Positions 46,724-58,200 of a DNA stretch of 64,000 bases are shown here, in pieces. Location: the NCBI GenBank assembly GCA_900074885.1, contig FJUW01000063.1, positions 124,001 through 188,000 of the forward strand, given 5' to 3'. A program made the position numbers and the translations under genes. The stretch comes from Rhynchosporium graminicola (Eukaryota > Ascomycota > Leotiomycetes > Helotiales > Ploettnerulaceae). Under the pieces are notes generated by a model. The model saw nothing but the letters and a program-made list of their open reading frames with translations. It was not told where the DNA came from and made no database searches. The stretch's first letter is position 1; the number at the start of each line of letters is the position of its first letter.

Positions 46724-48987
46724 GATTGCAGAGAGGAATCGAAGATTGGTTCTGATGGTTCGTGAATCCGGGTTAGATGTATGAAGAGGGAGGTGTTCGT
46801 CGATTGCAGATGGTTGAAGGGTCGAGTACTGTTTCGGCGATTTGCGAATCTGCACTATGGTGGTTAGCAAAAGTTCGCAGCCATTTGGATCTATTTGCGA
46901 GGATGGGGATGAAAGAATAGTCGCGTGTGGGTGTATAGAGTTACACTGGATCAAAGAAGATGTGCTGTATTTGTAGACAGATCGTGGTAAGGTATTGGTA
47001 GTCGAGAAGGAAAGAAGCCTTTAGCCGGGAATGCTTGAAGTCAGAAGCACTAATCCTCATATAGCTGAGAGAGGCAGAGGCAGCAGATATTCCAAGGCAG
47101 ATTAGGTATGTAAATACCGTGTTTATGCTGCCAGAGAAATATCGCCAAGCTACGGATGATGATTGATGACGGGGGAGAGAGTAAAACTGAATCCAGTAGC
47201 TCTGGAAACAAAATTACACGTCCAGCAACCGAAAGGGACTCGCAGAAATTGGAGAACTTACAGGCAATGGAATGGAATGTTTGATGCGATGCAGAGCTGT
47301 TGCGAGGCGCGAGCTGTGATGTGGATGTCGATGGTGGTCGTCGTAGATGATGAAGACCAAGATTGAGGCTGGCGGAGTAGATTATATTTTAGAAGTTTTG
47401 CCTCAAAAGTGTGCGGAGCTAGCGCGTGACTGGGCCTGAGGCGTTGGGGCAGAAAGACCCATTTGAGACGAGGCGGAAGAGTAGCCTTGAGCTTCTTTAT
47501 TCTTTGAATGAGTAAGCATTCGAGGAAGTTGGACCGTGGAAGATTCGAAAGGGGAGGTTGAGTTTGGGCAATGATGGAGTAAGCGAGGGGAGAGTTAGTG
47601 ATGGGTATGTATGTTAAGCGAGGGAGGAAGTGTTGCTGGAGACAGGTTGTAAAGTGTTTGAAAGACGGAGCTAGATAGTAAAGAAGATGATAGGCGACGC
47701 TTGAAGACTAGGATGTGAGAAGTGATAAGACGACAGAAGGCAAAGAACTTGCGTAGAAGAAGCCTCTGTAAGGAGAGAAGGGAATGCTAATTCACAGCGT
47801 TCTACAAACTAAACGGAACTCACTTACCCTTCAAATTGTGTATATTTCGCTATTCCAACTGTACAAATTGGCAGGCTGGTGGCGACATAGAGCTCGAGTA
47901 TGCACATCAGAGGCCAGATGGAACATATACGATATGCAAAAAGAAGATTTTGATATTAAATACTGTCAAGCTTCACGCTACCCTCGAGCAGAATCGACTT
48001 TCCGAGTTACTTGTATGAATGAAGTGATTCTGGATATTGCTAGAATAGGGTGTAAGACAACAACCCTTTAGGGGCAAGCTCTTCATTTATCAAGTACGCA
48101 TAATTGGATGAGCTAGGGCAATCCAATTTAGACACTTCGACGATAAGTTCCCAAAGTGAGATAAGTTAAGTTGATACATAAGCTTCTTCTATGGACTCAA
48201 TCTAGGCTTTGTGGCTTTGGGGTGGGCAAAGTCCATTTGAACAGAAAATACGGTGACCTTGAGGTCTAGACACTTGATCATGAAAGGATAATTCAGAGCA
48301 AGACGTTATTTTCCCAGAATTCAGCCGAAGACAACGTGCAGATGAAAGCGAGTACCATTTCCCTTCACTACAACGGAAAGACTTTGAAGTACCAAGTCAA
48401 ACAAGCTTCTATTCTTGAGAGGCGAAAAGCAAATATCCAGACATTCTTAACATATCTCACAACTATGTGACCGTAAGGATAGCCACCAGGACTCTGGATC
48501 GCGAAGTCCATTATTGTTCTTTCAGACTACGTCCCTGAAGCTGCTTTGATAGGTGCCAATTGGCTCTAACAATTTATAAACTCGCCTAGCCTGCAAGAAG
48601 AACAGCATAATTTGGTGTAACAAAGCCATAAAGCAGACTAGCGTAGGCTTTTTTCGAGCGAACCTGAGATGGATCACCAGGGGAATAATTTACACTATTG
48701 GTGACACTGCACTACTAGTGATGAAGATCGATTCTGAGGTGGGCTGAGGTGGCAGTGGATTAATTGGCTGGAAATGCGCCGTCGGTAGTGCGATGTTACA
48801 GTGCAACGATTGGGTTAAAGCAGAATATGGCACGATAAAGAAGAGAGTTATGAAATTGCAGTGTGATGAATGGTATGGCTCGCAATTTTTGAAAAGAGAA
48901 AATACGCAGTCGATCAAGAGAGATAGCCTCTATACCGTCGATACTTATAGCATCATCAAAGATGTGGGCATGCACAGGTAGATCTCA
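46724..48987. other. Intergenic, about 2.3 kb, no gene seen
   Basis: Long upstream region of the Zn2Cys6 gene and 3' flank of the MscL-like gene. Frames at 47163-47366, 47784-48071 and 48690-48981 have no domain. Confidence 0.45.
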
Positions 48988-49763
48988 CTACATGGCATCT
49001 CCCATCCTATCTCCATTCCTGTCTCCAATCTTATCTTCACGGCCGTCTTGCCAACTGGTACAATTAATGCATCGTTGAGCCTGCTTTTTGTAAGTAAATG
49101 GACACCATGGACAGGAAATGCAACCGAACCTTTCCACTAATCCGCTTTTTACAGTAGCGGCATTTCACGGTAGTCTTGATGATGGACTCGGTGCTCATAG
49201 AATCGTAGATGGTAGCGATAATATAGAGAGCCATGCCTACTCCGAATAAGTTGAGCATCTTATTGAAGAAGGCTCTGTTGCATGTCAATACTCCTGATGC
49301 ATGATTCAAAATTAAGGTTTGGAGACGAACCCGTAAGCGAGAACAACAGCTCCATCTTCGGCCGCTTGCTGCAAAGTGTTATAGCCAATGCCATCTGTTT
49401 GGTTGTATCCAGGACCTCTTCTCAGGATGGCGAACTTTTCATCCAGGTTTCGGTTGATGAAAGGAAGGAGAGATAGAGGTGGCAGGAGGATGTCTGAGAC
49501 GAAGGATGTTACGACAGATGTGAATGCTGCTGCGATGCTATGTCACGAGTATTAATTGGTATTTTTTATTGTGTAATTTATATAAACTGGTGGAATCAAG
49601 GAACTTACATCAAACCAACAGCAACTTCCAGGATATTATCCTGGAGAGCCCAATCGGTGAAGCCGGTCCACATCTTCTTTCCTCGCTCCATAACTTCTTC
49701 GCCTGCATGCTGGAGTAGTCCCGAATCTTCACTATCCTCAAGACGAATGCGTGGACGAGACAT
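48988..49763 (-). CDS. MscL-type mechanosensitive channel with C-terminal zinc-ribbon-like motif
   Basis: Fungal homologue of the bacterial large-conductance mechanosensitive channel. Exons on the minus strand 49609-49763, 49331-49537, 49130-49274 and 48988-49080 give 199 residues. The first helix region reads WTGFTDWALQDNILEVAVGL then IIAAAFTSVVTSFVSDILLP; the second is MLNLFGVGMALYIIATIYD. The C-terminal tail carries CRYCKKRISGKAQRCINC, a double C-x2-C arrangement present in fungal but not classical bacterial MscL. The last intron (49081-49129) interrupts this motif; without splicing the frame runs to a false stop at 49064. All splice sites are canonical and phase-consistent. Predicted to gate under membrane tension; localisation is not evident from the sequence. 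Confidence 0.92.
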
Positions 49764-50074
49764 TGTGAGTTTACTTGAAAAAAAGTCAGTCGCCCTGCTT
49801 GTAAAGATATATATTCCTTAAGAAAAGAAAAGATAAACTCCAGAAAGAGAATTGCCAGCGAGGAGGTTGGGACCAGGCCTTGATTTGTACTCAGATTAGA
49901 GTTACACACGTGATACCGCTAATTACAGCCCTGGTGACGATCCTTTGAGGTGGCTAGCGCAATCGGCCTGCCCTGCCTCGCGATAAGAAAATAAAATTAT
50001 ACTTGCATAAAAATATATTTACCCCGCCATCAAAGTCAACAAATTCGGGTTTGAAATTCCAGGACGACGACAAG
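49764..50074. other. Divergent promoter region
   Basis: Only 311 bases separate the divergently transcribed MscL-like and Yar1-like genes, so both promoters lie here. No distinct element recognised. Confidence 0.5.
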
Positions 50075-50834
50075 ATGGCGCCCACGCTTTCGGAAGACGA
50101 GATCGATGATTTGTTGTACTTCGCGAGAGTTGGTGAGAAAGGGGATTTCGACAGTCTGAAAGAGGAATTGTGTAGGAGGGAGAAGGTCGATATTGGGGAA
50201 TTGGTGAAGAGTGCGAGGGATACCGAGAGTGGGAATGGAGTCTTGCATATGGCTGCTGCGAATGGTCATCATAGTACGTGGAAGCTATCCCTGTGGAGTT
50301 CTACAAAAAGGGGAGGAACTTGGAAAGGGGCTAGGGAGGAAGGAGTATTGCAGGACGAAGATTGCGCAATTGCTTGATTTTGTTACTAATCCACATTTCA
50401 CAGCGATCCTTCTTGAACTTTGCAAAGCCCTCAGCGGATCCTCACCACAGAATCCCAATATGCTCTCAATACTTAATGCCCAGAACGCGGCCGGAAACAC
50501 AGCCTTACACTGGGCAGCATTGAATGGGCACTTGGAAGCTGTCAAAGTGCTACTGGATGAAGGTTCCGATCCCACGATTACAAACCAAAAGGGCCATGAT
50601 GCAGTATATGAGGCCGAGTTGAATGACAAGAAGGAAGTTGTGGAATGGGTATTGAAGGAAGGGGGTGAGGGTCTCGAGGCAGGTCTTGCTGGTGGTGCTG
50701 GAGAGGGAAGTGCAGACGCGGAGGAGGAGGTGAGTGATGGAAATGGAGAAGGCTCGAGCGAAGCTGTTGATGAGAGGGGACTTGCGGTAGGATTGAAGGA
50801 ACTGGTTATGAAGGATGAGGAAGGAAACAAGTGA
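50075..50834 (+). CDS. YAR1: Ankyrin-repeat protein, Yar1-like
   Basis: Exons 50075-50273 and 50404-50834 (intron 50274-50403) give 209 residues. It starts MAPTLSEDEIDDLLYFARVG, has ankyrin repeats GNGVLHMAAANGHH and GNTALHWAALNGHLEAVKVL followed by DEGSDPTITNQKGHDA, and ends in an acidic, Gly/Glu-rich tail. Size, two to three ankyrin repeats and the leading helix match yeast Yar1, the chaperone that escorts ribosomal protein Rps3 to the nucleus. The acidic tail fits binding of a basic ribosomal protein. The function is transferred from family resemblance; other small ankyrin proteins are possible. Confidence 0.8.
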
Positions 50835-52218
50835 AGTCTGGTGGACGCGGAAAGTATGATTTGATACTAGAGGGATAGCACAACAGCCACAAGGCTTTAT
50901 CGACGAAGGAAACTGAGGCCAGTTTCGAGATATGAGATGGCAATTAGCCAGTATCAATTGCTCTCGGAACGATATGTGCTTGCAGTTTTGAGGCACATTC
51001 AGTAGCAAAAAGTCAACTGATTCCGAATATATACTGTGCCTTTGCTCCGATACTTGAACCAAGGGTAGAGTTCCCGGCTCAAAAAATATACATAGTCGTA
51101 GATGCCATCTATACATAGAATACATGTATTTGTATATCTGATTGCTTGCAGATGCTGCTTTCTACAAATCAGATTTCTTGCAGTAAGCAGAGCCATCATC
51201 ACATTGGGCATTTGAAAAACACACTATTTCAGAACTGTGTCTATTGAATGGATCGAGAAAGCCACACTTGGAAGGCATTGATTCGAGTGAATGTAAGCAA
51301 GTAGTGATGCAGCTGAGTGTTTTGGTGTTTTCAAGGCGAGACAAATTCCTGACCAGGAAAAGCTCATACTTTGCCTGCCTCAACCTCGCCTTACTTCTTT
51401 CTTTCACCTGAGAAAGAATCACTTTCATTATAAAGTGAGTCGAAACGAAAAGAAGGTTCTCTATAATCAGTCGAAGAAGTTTGAGGTTGCTTTTGATTTT
51501 GATTTTGCTAATCTTTTCTAATATAGGTATTGATAACAGATCTAAAGATACCTAGGTCCCTCTACCTACCTAGGCGGTCGGGTACTTTTGTACACAGTCC
51601 CGAGCCTGTCTCATCTAGCGCCAGCACATGATGCCAAGCCACTAATACTTTCCAAGCCTAGCGCACAGCCGTGCTCCTTGTGCCAACGCAAGCTGACGCT
51701 CATCTTACCAACACCAATTTTCCATCCTCAAACAAGAACACAAAGAGTAAAGTCCAACGCGTTCTCTTCTCTTCTCTTCTCTTCTATCCTCTCACCTTCT
51801 CTTCTACCAAGGACTGTCATTCTGCTTGGCATCTCTGCGCAAGACATACGGTAGCACCGTTATCACCATCTTTTTCACTTACGTTTGTTTACTTTGGCAA
51901 TTTGGTCAATATCATCTTCTCTCGGGTTGCTTGCTTCCTCCTACATCTCTCTGCGTGTTCACCTTTTCACTTTGCTTGCTCTTCACAATATTGCTTTTGC
52001 TATTCACAGCAACACCAAGATCAGGTATCAAGAGTTTGTGGTTGAACCTCCGACTCCCTCTCGCAACTAACAAACAGCCCCAAGAAACGAGATCACGCAA
52101 CAGCCCCCCTCTCATACCTTCAATACATCATGTACCATTCTTCTGAATAACAGAGAAGAGTGTACCAATCCGACAGACCAATTGACGTCTAGGGCCCCGG
52201 CCACATTTCACCATACTC
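50835..52218. other. Spacer and 5' leader of the sacsin-like gene
   Basis: No gene seen. A pyrimidine-rich run with TTCTC units (about 51765-51805) and further CT-rich sequence up to the ATG at 52219 look like a long transcribed leader. Overlapping short frames at 51588-52146 reflect this low complexity. Confidence 0.45.
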
Positions 52219-55200
52219 ATGGCGCCTCAACCGATTGGCAGCAATGCTCAAAAGCAACGGTTGACTACTGCTCTCAAAAACATTTGCAGAGATTATCCTG
52301 CAGGTGGAACTGTCATCCGTGAACTTCTACAGAACGCAGATGATGCAGGTGCGACTGAAGTTGTAGGTTTTCCAAGCTACGTTCACCTATGAAAGAACTC
52401 AGACTGACTCAAGAAATAGAAATTCGTCTTGGATGATCGCACATATCCAACGGAGAATCTGATTGACCCCAAGCTGGCGCAATTCAAGGTCCTGCTCTCC
52501 TTTCCTTCAACAATGCTGTTTTCAAGGACAAGGACTTCATGAGCTTGTCCCAACTTGGAGACTCACTCAAATTGAATGATGGAGCCACAACTGGTCGTTT
52601 CGGCCGTGGCTTCAATTCTGTCTACAATTGGACAGACTCACCTTCTATCATCTCTCGCGAGCGTTTGCTCATCCTCGATCCTCACCAAGACTGGTCTGAC
52701 GGAGGCCCAATGTACGGTTCGTAGAGGATTCGCAGGAACCGGAAATTAAGAATCACATGGGGGCTTACCAATCCGTTATGGTGCACTTAGATCGTCCGTT
52801 GGATGGCACCGTCATTCGTATACCACTTCGTAATGCATCTCAGACGCTGAAGAATGATATTTCAACTCTGCTAACTACACCTACTGAAATTCAAGAGGTA
52901 CTTCGCAACTTCTCCGCCGAATTTGGCACCTACGGTTTGCTATATATGCGAAATGTGACCAAACTCGCCATCGAATCCGCCGAAATGTCTCTCACGATTA
53001 AGATGATTGCAGATGGGGATATCCAAACGTAATTGCCAACAATCTGCGGAGAGATGACCCTTGCTAATCGATATATAGACACAAAGCCACCATTATTGAT
53101 GCTGTGAATCGCGCTCTCAACGATCCCAAATATGATTTCCACTACAATTTTCAGGCAGGGATTCGATATACTCACGATGGGATATCGACAACAACTAGCT
53201 TCATGATACAACATAGTATCCTAAATACCTTGGGCATAAGCCTACGACCTTGGAGTCAAGAACAACAATACATCCCCTGGGTAGCCATTGCTGCACAGCT
53301 GCCTTCATCGCAAATGAACAGCACACAGTGCTCTCTCTTCACAGTGCTGCCTTTGCCTGTTCGCACTACCCAACCAGTGCACATCCATGCTCTGTTCAGT
53401 TTGACACCTGATCGCGCGAATCTTCATCGTATGCATGATCAGAGCGCGCAGAACCAAGACCCTGCGAAATGGAATGAATGGTTACTGAGAGAAGGCGCCT
53501 CGGTGGCTTGGGTGAAGCTGTTGAGTGCTTTAGCTCAGCTCTATCCCTTGCAATCCGCATTTGACCAGTGGCCAAGAGCAGTAGACAATAATCGAGATCC
53601 ATTGAGCGGCGCCGTAGACCGAATTGTTGCCATCATTCAGCAAGACCATCTCGCTCTTTGGCCGACAGAGATTGGGTACGTACGTGCTGAAACTGGCTTT
53701 TTGGCTCTTGGCTCCGAGAGTCCCGGATTGAAGGAGGCTCTCCGCGATGCGAATGTTCCAGTTACATACGTTCCGATACAGCTTTGGGATCATGCAAAGA
53801 AATTATTCGGGCCTCGATTATTGTCTTCTGCCAATGTGTGTGCGTACCTTAATTCCAAGCCTGCTGTTGTCCGGGGGCTCCGCGACCGGGTAAAGATCGC
53901 ATTACTTGAGTTTTTGGTGTCCGCTCCTGCAGTCATCGATTACGGACGCCTTGAACTATTTCCTTTTGAAGACGGAGAGTTTCGTTCCCTCGACGGTGTC
54001 AATGCTTTTGTACATCGAGATAGTGCGGAAAAAGATCTCTTCTCAAGGCAGCCAGAGCTTAATTTGGCCCTTGGCCGACTCCCTGAACAAACACAGAGAA
54101 TATTTGTCGATGGATGCGAATCTCGGACTCTTCACCCTTCTATTCGCTTCCGATCAGTAGATTCCTTTCGAGACTACTGCAGTAGAACCTTCTTTGCAGG
54201 CTTCGACAAGGCATTAGAAGCCCACGCACTGGATACAGACGGTGCTGGATTCGTCACAAGCGCATGGTCCTGGATTCTAGACCGAAAGATTAGCATTAAG
54301 GATGAGAACCTCTCTGCGTTATGGTTACTGCCAATGAGTGATGGCCAATATCGCCAGCTTAGATACAAGCAAATTGTCATCTACGTGGCTCCTCCGGGAT
54401 TGTCTGGAGATATCATGCGAAGAATGGACGCCGAATTCCTCGCGAGTTCTCGTCCACTCCTTCTGACAGGGAAAGCATCACTTGGGCGACGCTCCTCCGC
54501 CGTTGTCACAACCCTTCTCCAAGCAAAATGTATTGGGGTATTTGATGCTTTGAACCTCTTGGTGTATGTGCAGTGGCTTCTATGGGCTATGCCTCTTGTT
54601 ACTACCACGGGAGACAAGAGAGAGACAATATAGTAGAATCCATATTCGACAGATTGATAGAGCAGATGAACATCCAAGACCTGACGGCTGTAAAAGCATG
54701 TATTCGGGGCCTTCCGATCTTCAAAAAATTGACGTGGGTGTCTAAGGGGCTCAAGATGAATCCTCTTCATGCCTGGACTACCTTGAACCGCTGCAAGAGA
54801 TCAATCGGGATTCTCGATCAAAACACCAAGTTCCCTGGAATTCATGATCTCCAGTTCTTGGTTGCGACATCAGGAAGCCACCAGCAGAGAATCCTCGACG
54901 CTTGGAAGCTAGCTGATTGCGTCCAGCCAGCGGATGTCATTCAAGACTATATCATCCCGGCATGGCAAAATGGTCTATCTGATAACTGGGGTGATAGCTG
55001 TAAAGAAAATATTGCAGCATACATGCTTGGAATGTTTTCTTCGTTGGATCGAGACAGCCAGGCAGCGCTCCGAATTTTGCCAATCATTCCGGTGATGCGT
55101 CTCAATGGCGATGCAACCTCCAGCTTTGCTTGTGCTTCAGACCTCATAGATTCAGATGTCACAGAGCTCGCTGCTCTCTGCTTCGAAGACGAAGAAGTCG

Positions 55201-58200
55201 TCCCTGGAGACAATTTTCTCCGAAATTTTAATATCGCCTTGAAAGATTGTGGTATGAAGACGAGCATCGATGAAGCCGTAGTACGCCACCGCATAAAGTG
55301 CTATGCTAGTGGAAACTACCCGCTCGTCGATGTACAGGTTCGTGCTAAACTTCTGTTGCGATCCTCTTGTAAATGGCAATCTGTAAAAGAAGCAGATGAC
55401 TCCGGATTGCGATGTCTTGCTTGGCTTCCAGTCACTCAGGCCGGCTTCGCATCATTGAAGGATGCGTCACAATGTCGAGGATTCAGAGACCGATCGCTGG
55501 TAGGATCTCAACTTCCAATTCTTACAACTTCAATCTCAGAGGAATGGGAATCGCGACTTGGCTGGAACGCTACCATTGCCACCTCGATCTTGATGGCCCA
55601 GCTGCAACATGGCATATCACAAAATAGTCGAATGGTAGTCGATGCAGTGCTGTCTTACATTGACGCGCATAGACTTTTGGATGAGCTAGCCCCAGAGCTT
55701 AATATTCTCCGCTGTGTCGCCGTCAGCAGCGGCTTGTTTGTTGAGCCAGCCCATGCTTTCTGTCCTAGCCAAAATCTTCGTCGGGGATGTTATCTGCTTG
55801 AGCCCTATCTTGCCAATGTGGACTCCTCGGTCTGGCGGTATAACGAGAAACTGCTGCGTCAGCTCGGCGTGCGGGACAAACCAGAGCCAGCTGATTTACT
55901 GAGAGTTCAGGAAATTTTGGGGCTAAGGAAAAACTTGAAGATCGTGACATAGGAGTTGCTGTCGAACTTCTCAATTTCGCAGCCAAGTTTTCCAGAAATT
56001 CTTTGCTTGGCCTGAAGATTCTTGGAGCTTCGGGAAGATTTCACAATATTGAAGACATCTGTTACAACGATTCAGCCGCACTCCATTCCCGGCACAATTC
56101 TAATCTCACACAACCAAAAATTCCTCTTGCCACGATCTTAGGTCTGAACATCGATTTCCTCAGTGCCCAACGTGTCAAAGGCATCTTGGAAATTGAGGAC
56201 GAGGATGAAGAGGAATTCGATCAGCAGGAAAATCCTATCACCAGAATTTCGGATACACTGGATAGATACCCTGTCGAAACTACATTCCGGGAGTACTTGG
56301 CAAATGCCGACGATTCTCGAGGCGCCCTAGAAATCAGCTGGCTTCTCGATGATAGAAGACATCCTTGTGCGGAGCTCATCTCCCCCGAGATGGAAGTACT
56401 CCAAGGACCTTCACTGTTATGTTTCAACAATGGCACTTTCACTGAAAAGGACTTCAATGGCCTTAAAAATGTGGGCGAGGGAAGCAAGATGCTGAATAAG
56501 CGTAGCATTGGTCAATTCGGTCGAGGATCTCAGACAATGTTCCACTTTACGGACTATCCAATGATTCTGTCCGGAGAATATTTACTCATTCTTGATCCAC
56601 AGCAAGAGGTATTGCCTATGAATGCAAAGAAAGGTAAGCGAAAGCCGGGCGTCAAGCTCAAATTGGCCAAGGTCAGAGAGGCATGTCCGGATCAACTGAC
56701 TCCTTTCGATGGTCTCTTCGGCTACACAATAGACCAGGACCGGTTTCCTGGAACCATCTTTCGCTTTCCACTGGTCACTCCGTCTTCACAGGGAAACTTG
56801 CGCATCAGCAAGAGAGAACTCAACTCAGCCGAGGTTCATAAACTCATGGACGCATATTTCGACGAGGCTCGTATATCCCTTCTATTTCTGCGACGCATAA
56901 ACACAATTTGAGTTTCGAGTCTATGGAAAGCAGAACTCCGGCTGGCTTGTTCGGAGACATGAACCTGTAAGGCGTAGCGCATCCGGACAAGATACGCGAA
57001 TCTCACAGCAAGTCACCTGTCATTTTACGAAGCAAATATGCCCTGGCGAATCTGCCACGGGAGAAGATACATGGTTGATATCTATACAAGATCTTTCTTC
57101 AATCGTGGAGCTTCATCCTGCAGCTTCGAAAAGAGCTGCGAAGATTGTTGAGTGTGGAATTGCTGCACTACTATCATCAAATACGTTAGTTGAGTACTTG
57201 AAAGTTCTTGCTCCTGTCAATGAGTCGAAAATGTTTAGTACTCTTCCCATAGGTATAGGTTCGGACCTTCCGGTTCACGTCCATGCGTCATTCTCCTTGT
57301 CTGGTGACCGTAGGTCAATTTCTTTGGACGAGTATGGAAATCGTTCTCCACAATCAGATTCCAACAAGCATCTTCTGCAGCAGGCACTTCCACAACTCTA
57401 TCTGGATTTTTTTAGCGATCTCGTCGGCCAGCTCCATACAGATGTCTTCAAGTTTTGGCCTCAGGTAGAACCACTAGAGGGGAGTTTTGGAAACCTTATT
57501 TACGCAAACTTCTGGGGAAAGCTGTCTGGATGTCCATTAAAGCTCTTTCCCAACCCAAAATCTTCGCAGTGGCCAGAAGTCTTCGACCTTAATCAGGCTG
57601 TTTTTGATTTCACTGCTGGATCTCAGGCAAGCGAACTAATGCTCCTTCTTCTATCCCTTGGAGTTGACCTCGTTCAAAACATGCCGAGACTCCTTGTTCG
57701 GGAGCTGAAAAAGGTAGTCCCGAGCCCGAATCTCGTTTGCGGCTCAATGCTCAGAAAGTTGTTAAAGTCCGACGCGAGCAAGCAAAATTTCAGTGCTGCC
57801 ATTAACAAAAATTTCCTAGTATGGCACAAAGTTTTCGAAGTAATGGCTCCGCCCGATCTCTCTTGCCAGGAAGCCGAAGAATTTCATGGTTGTCATGTCT
57901 TGCCATGGCAGACGGAAGTCTCGGTACCCTAATGGTTGCCGAACCTCGACTCACCGACTATTATGTGGCCACTGCCGACGAAGTCGAGCTCTTCAAATTC
58001 GCGGCGTGGAAGTTGATCAAGGCAGCTACGGGTTCAAAGTTGGAGGCGGTGATCGCAATGGGCACATTTAATGTACTCCCTCTGAAAACATGCCATTTTG
58101 AACATCTACTGAAGCTAAGACTTTCCGTGTCAACCTTCAGCCCGGAAGCGGAAACTTGGCTTACGACCTTCTGGAAGGAGTGGAATGCGAGGAGTGTTGG

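Noticed and set aside
54562..54620. Frameshift in the sacsin-like gene
   Set aside because: A 59-nt intron with donor gtgtatgt and acceptor before AGAGAC restores the frame, so this break is splicing, unlike the other five.
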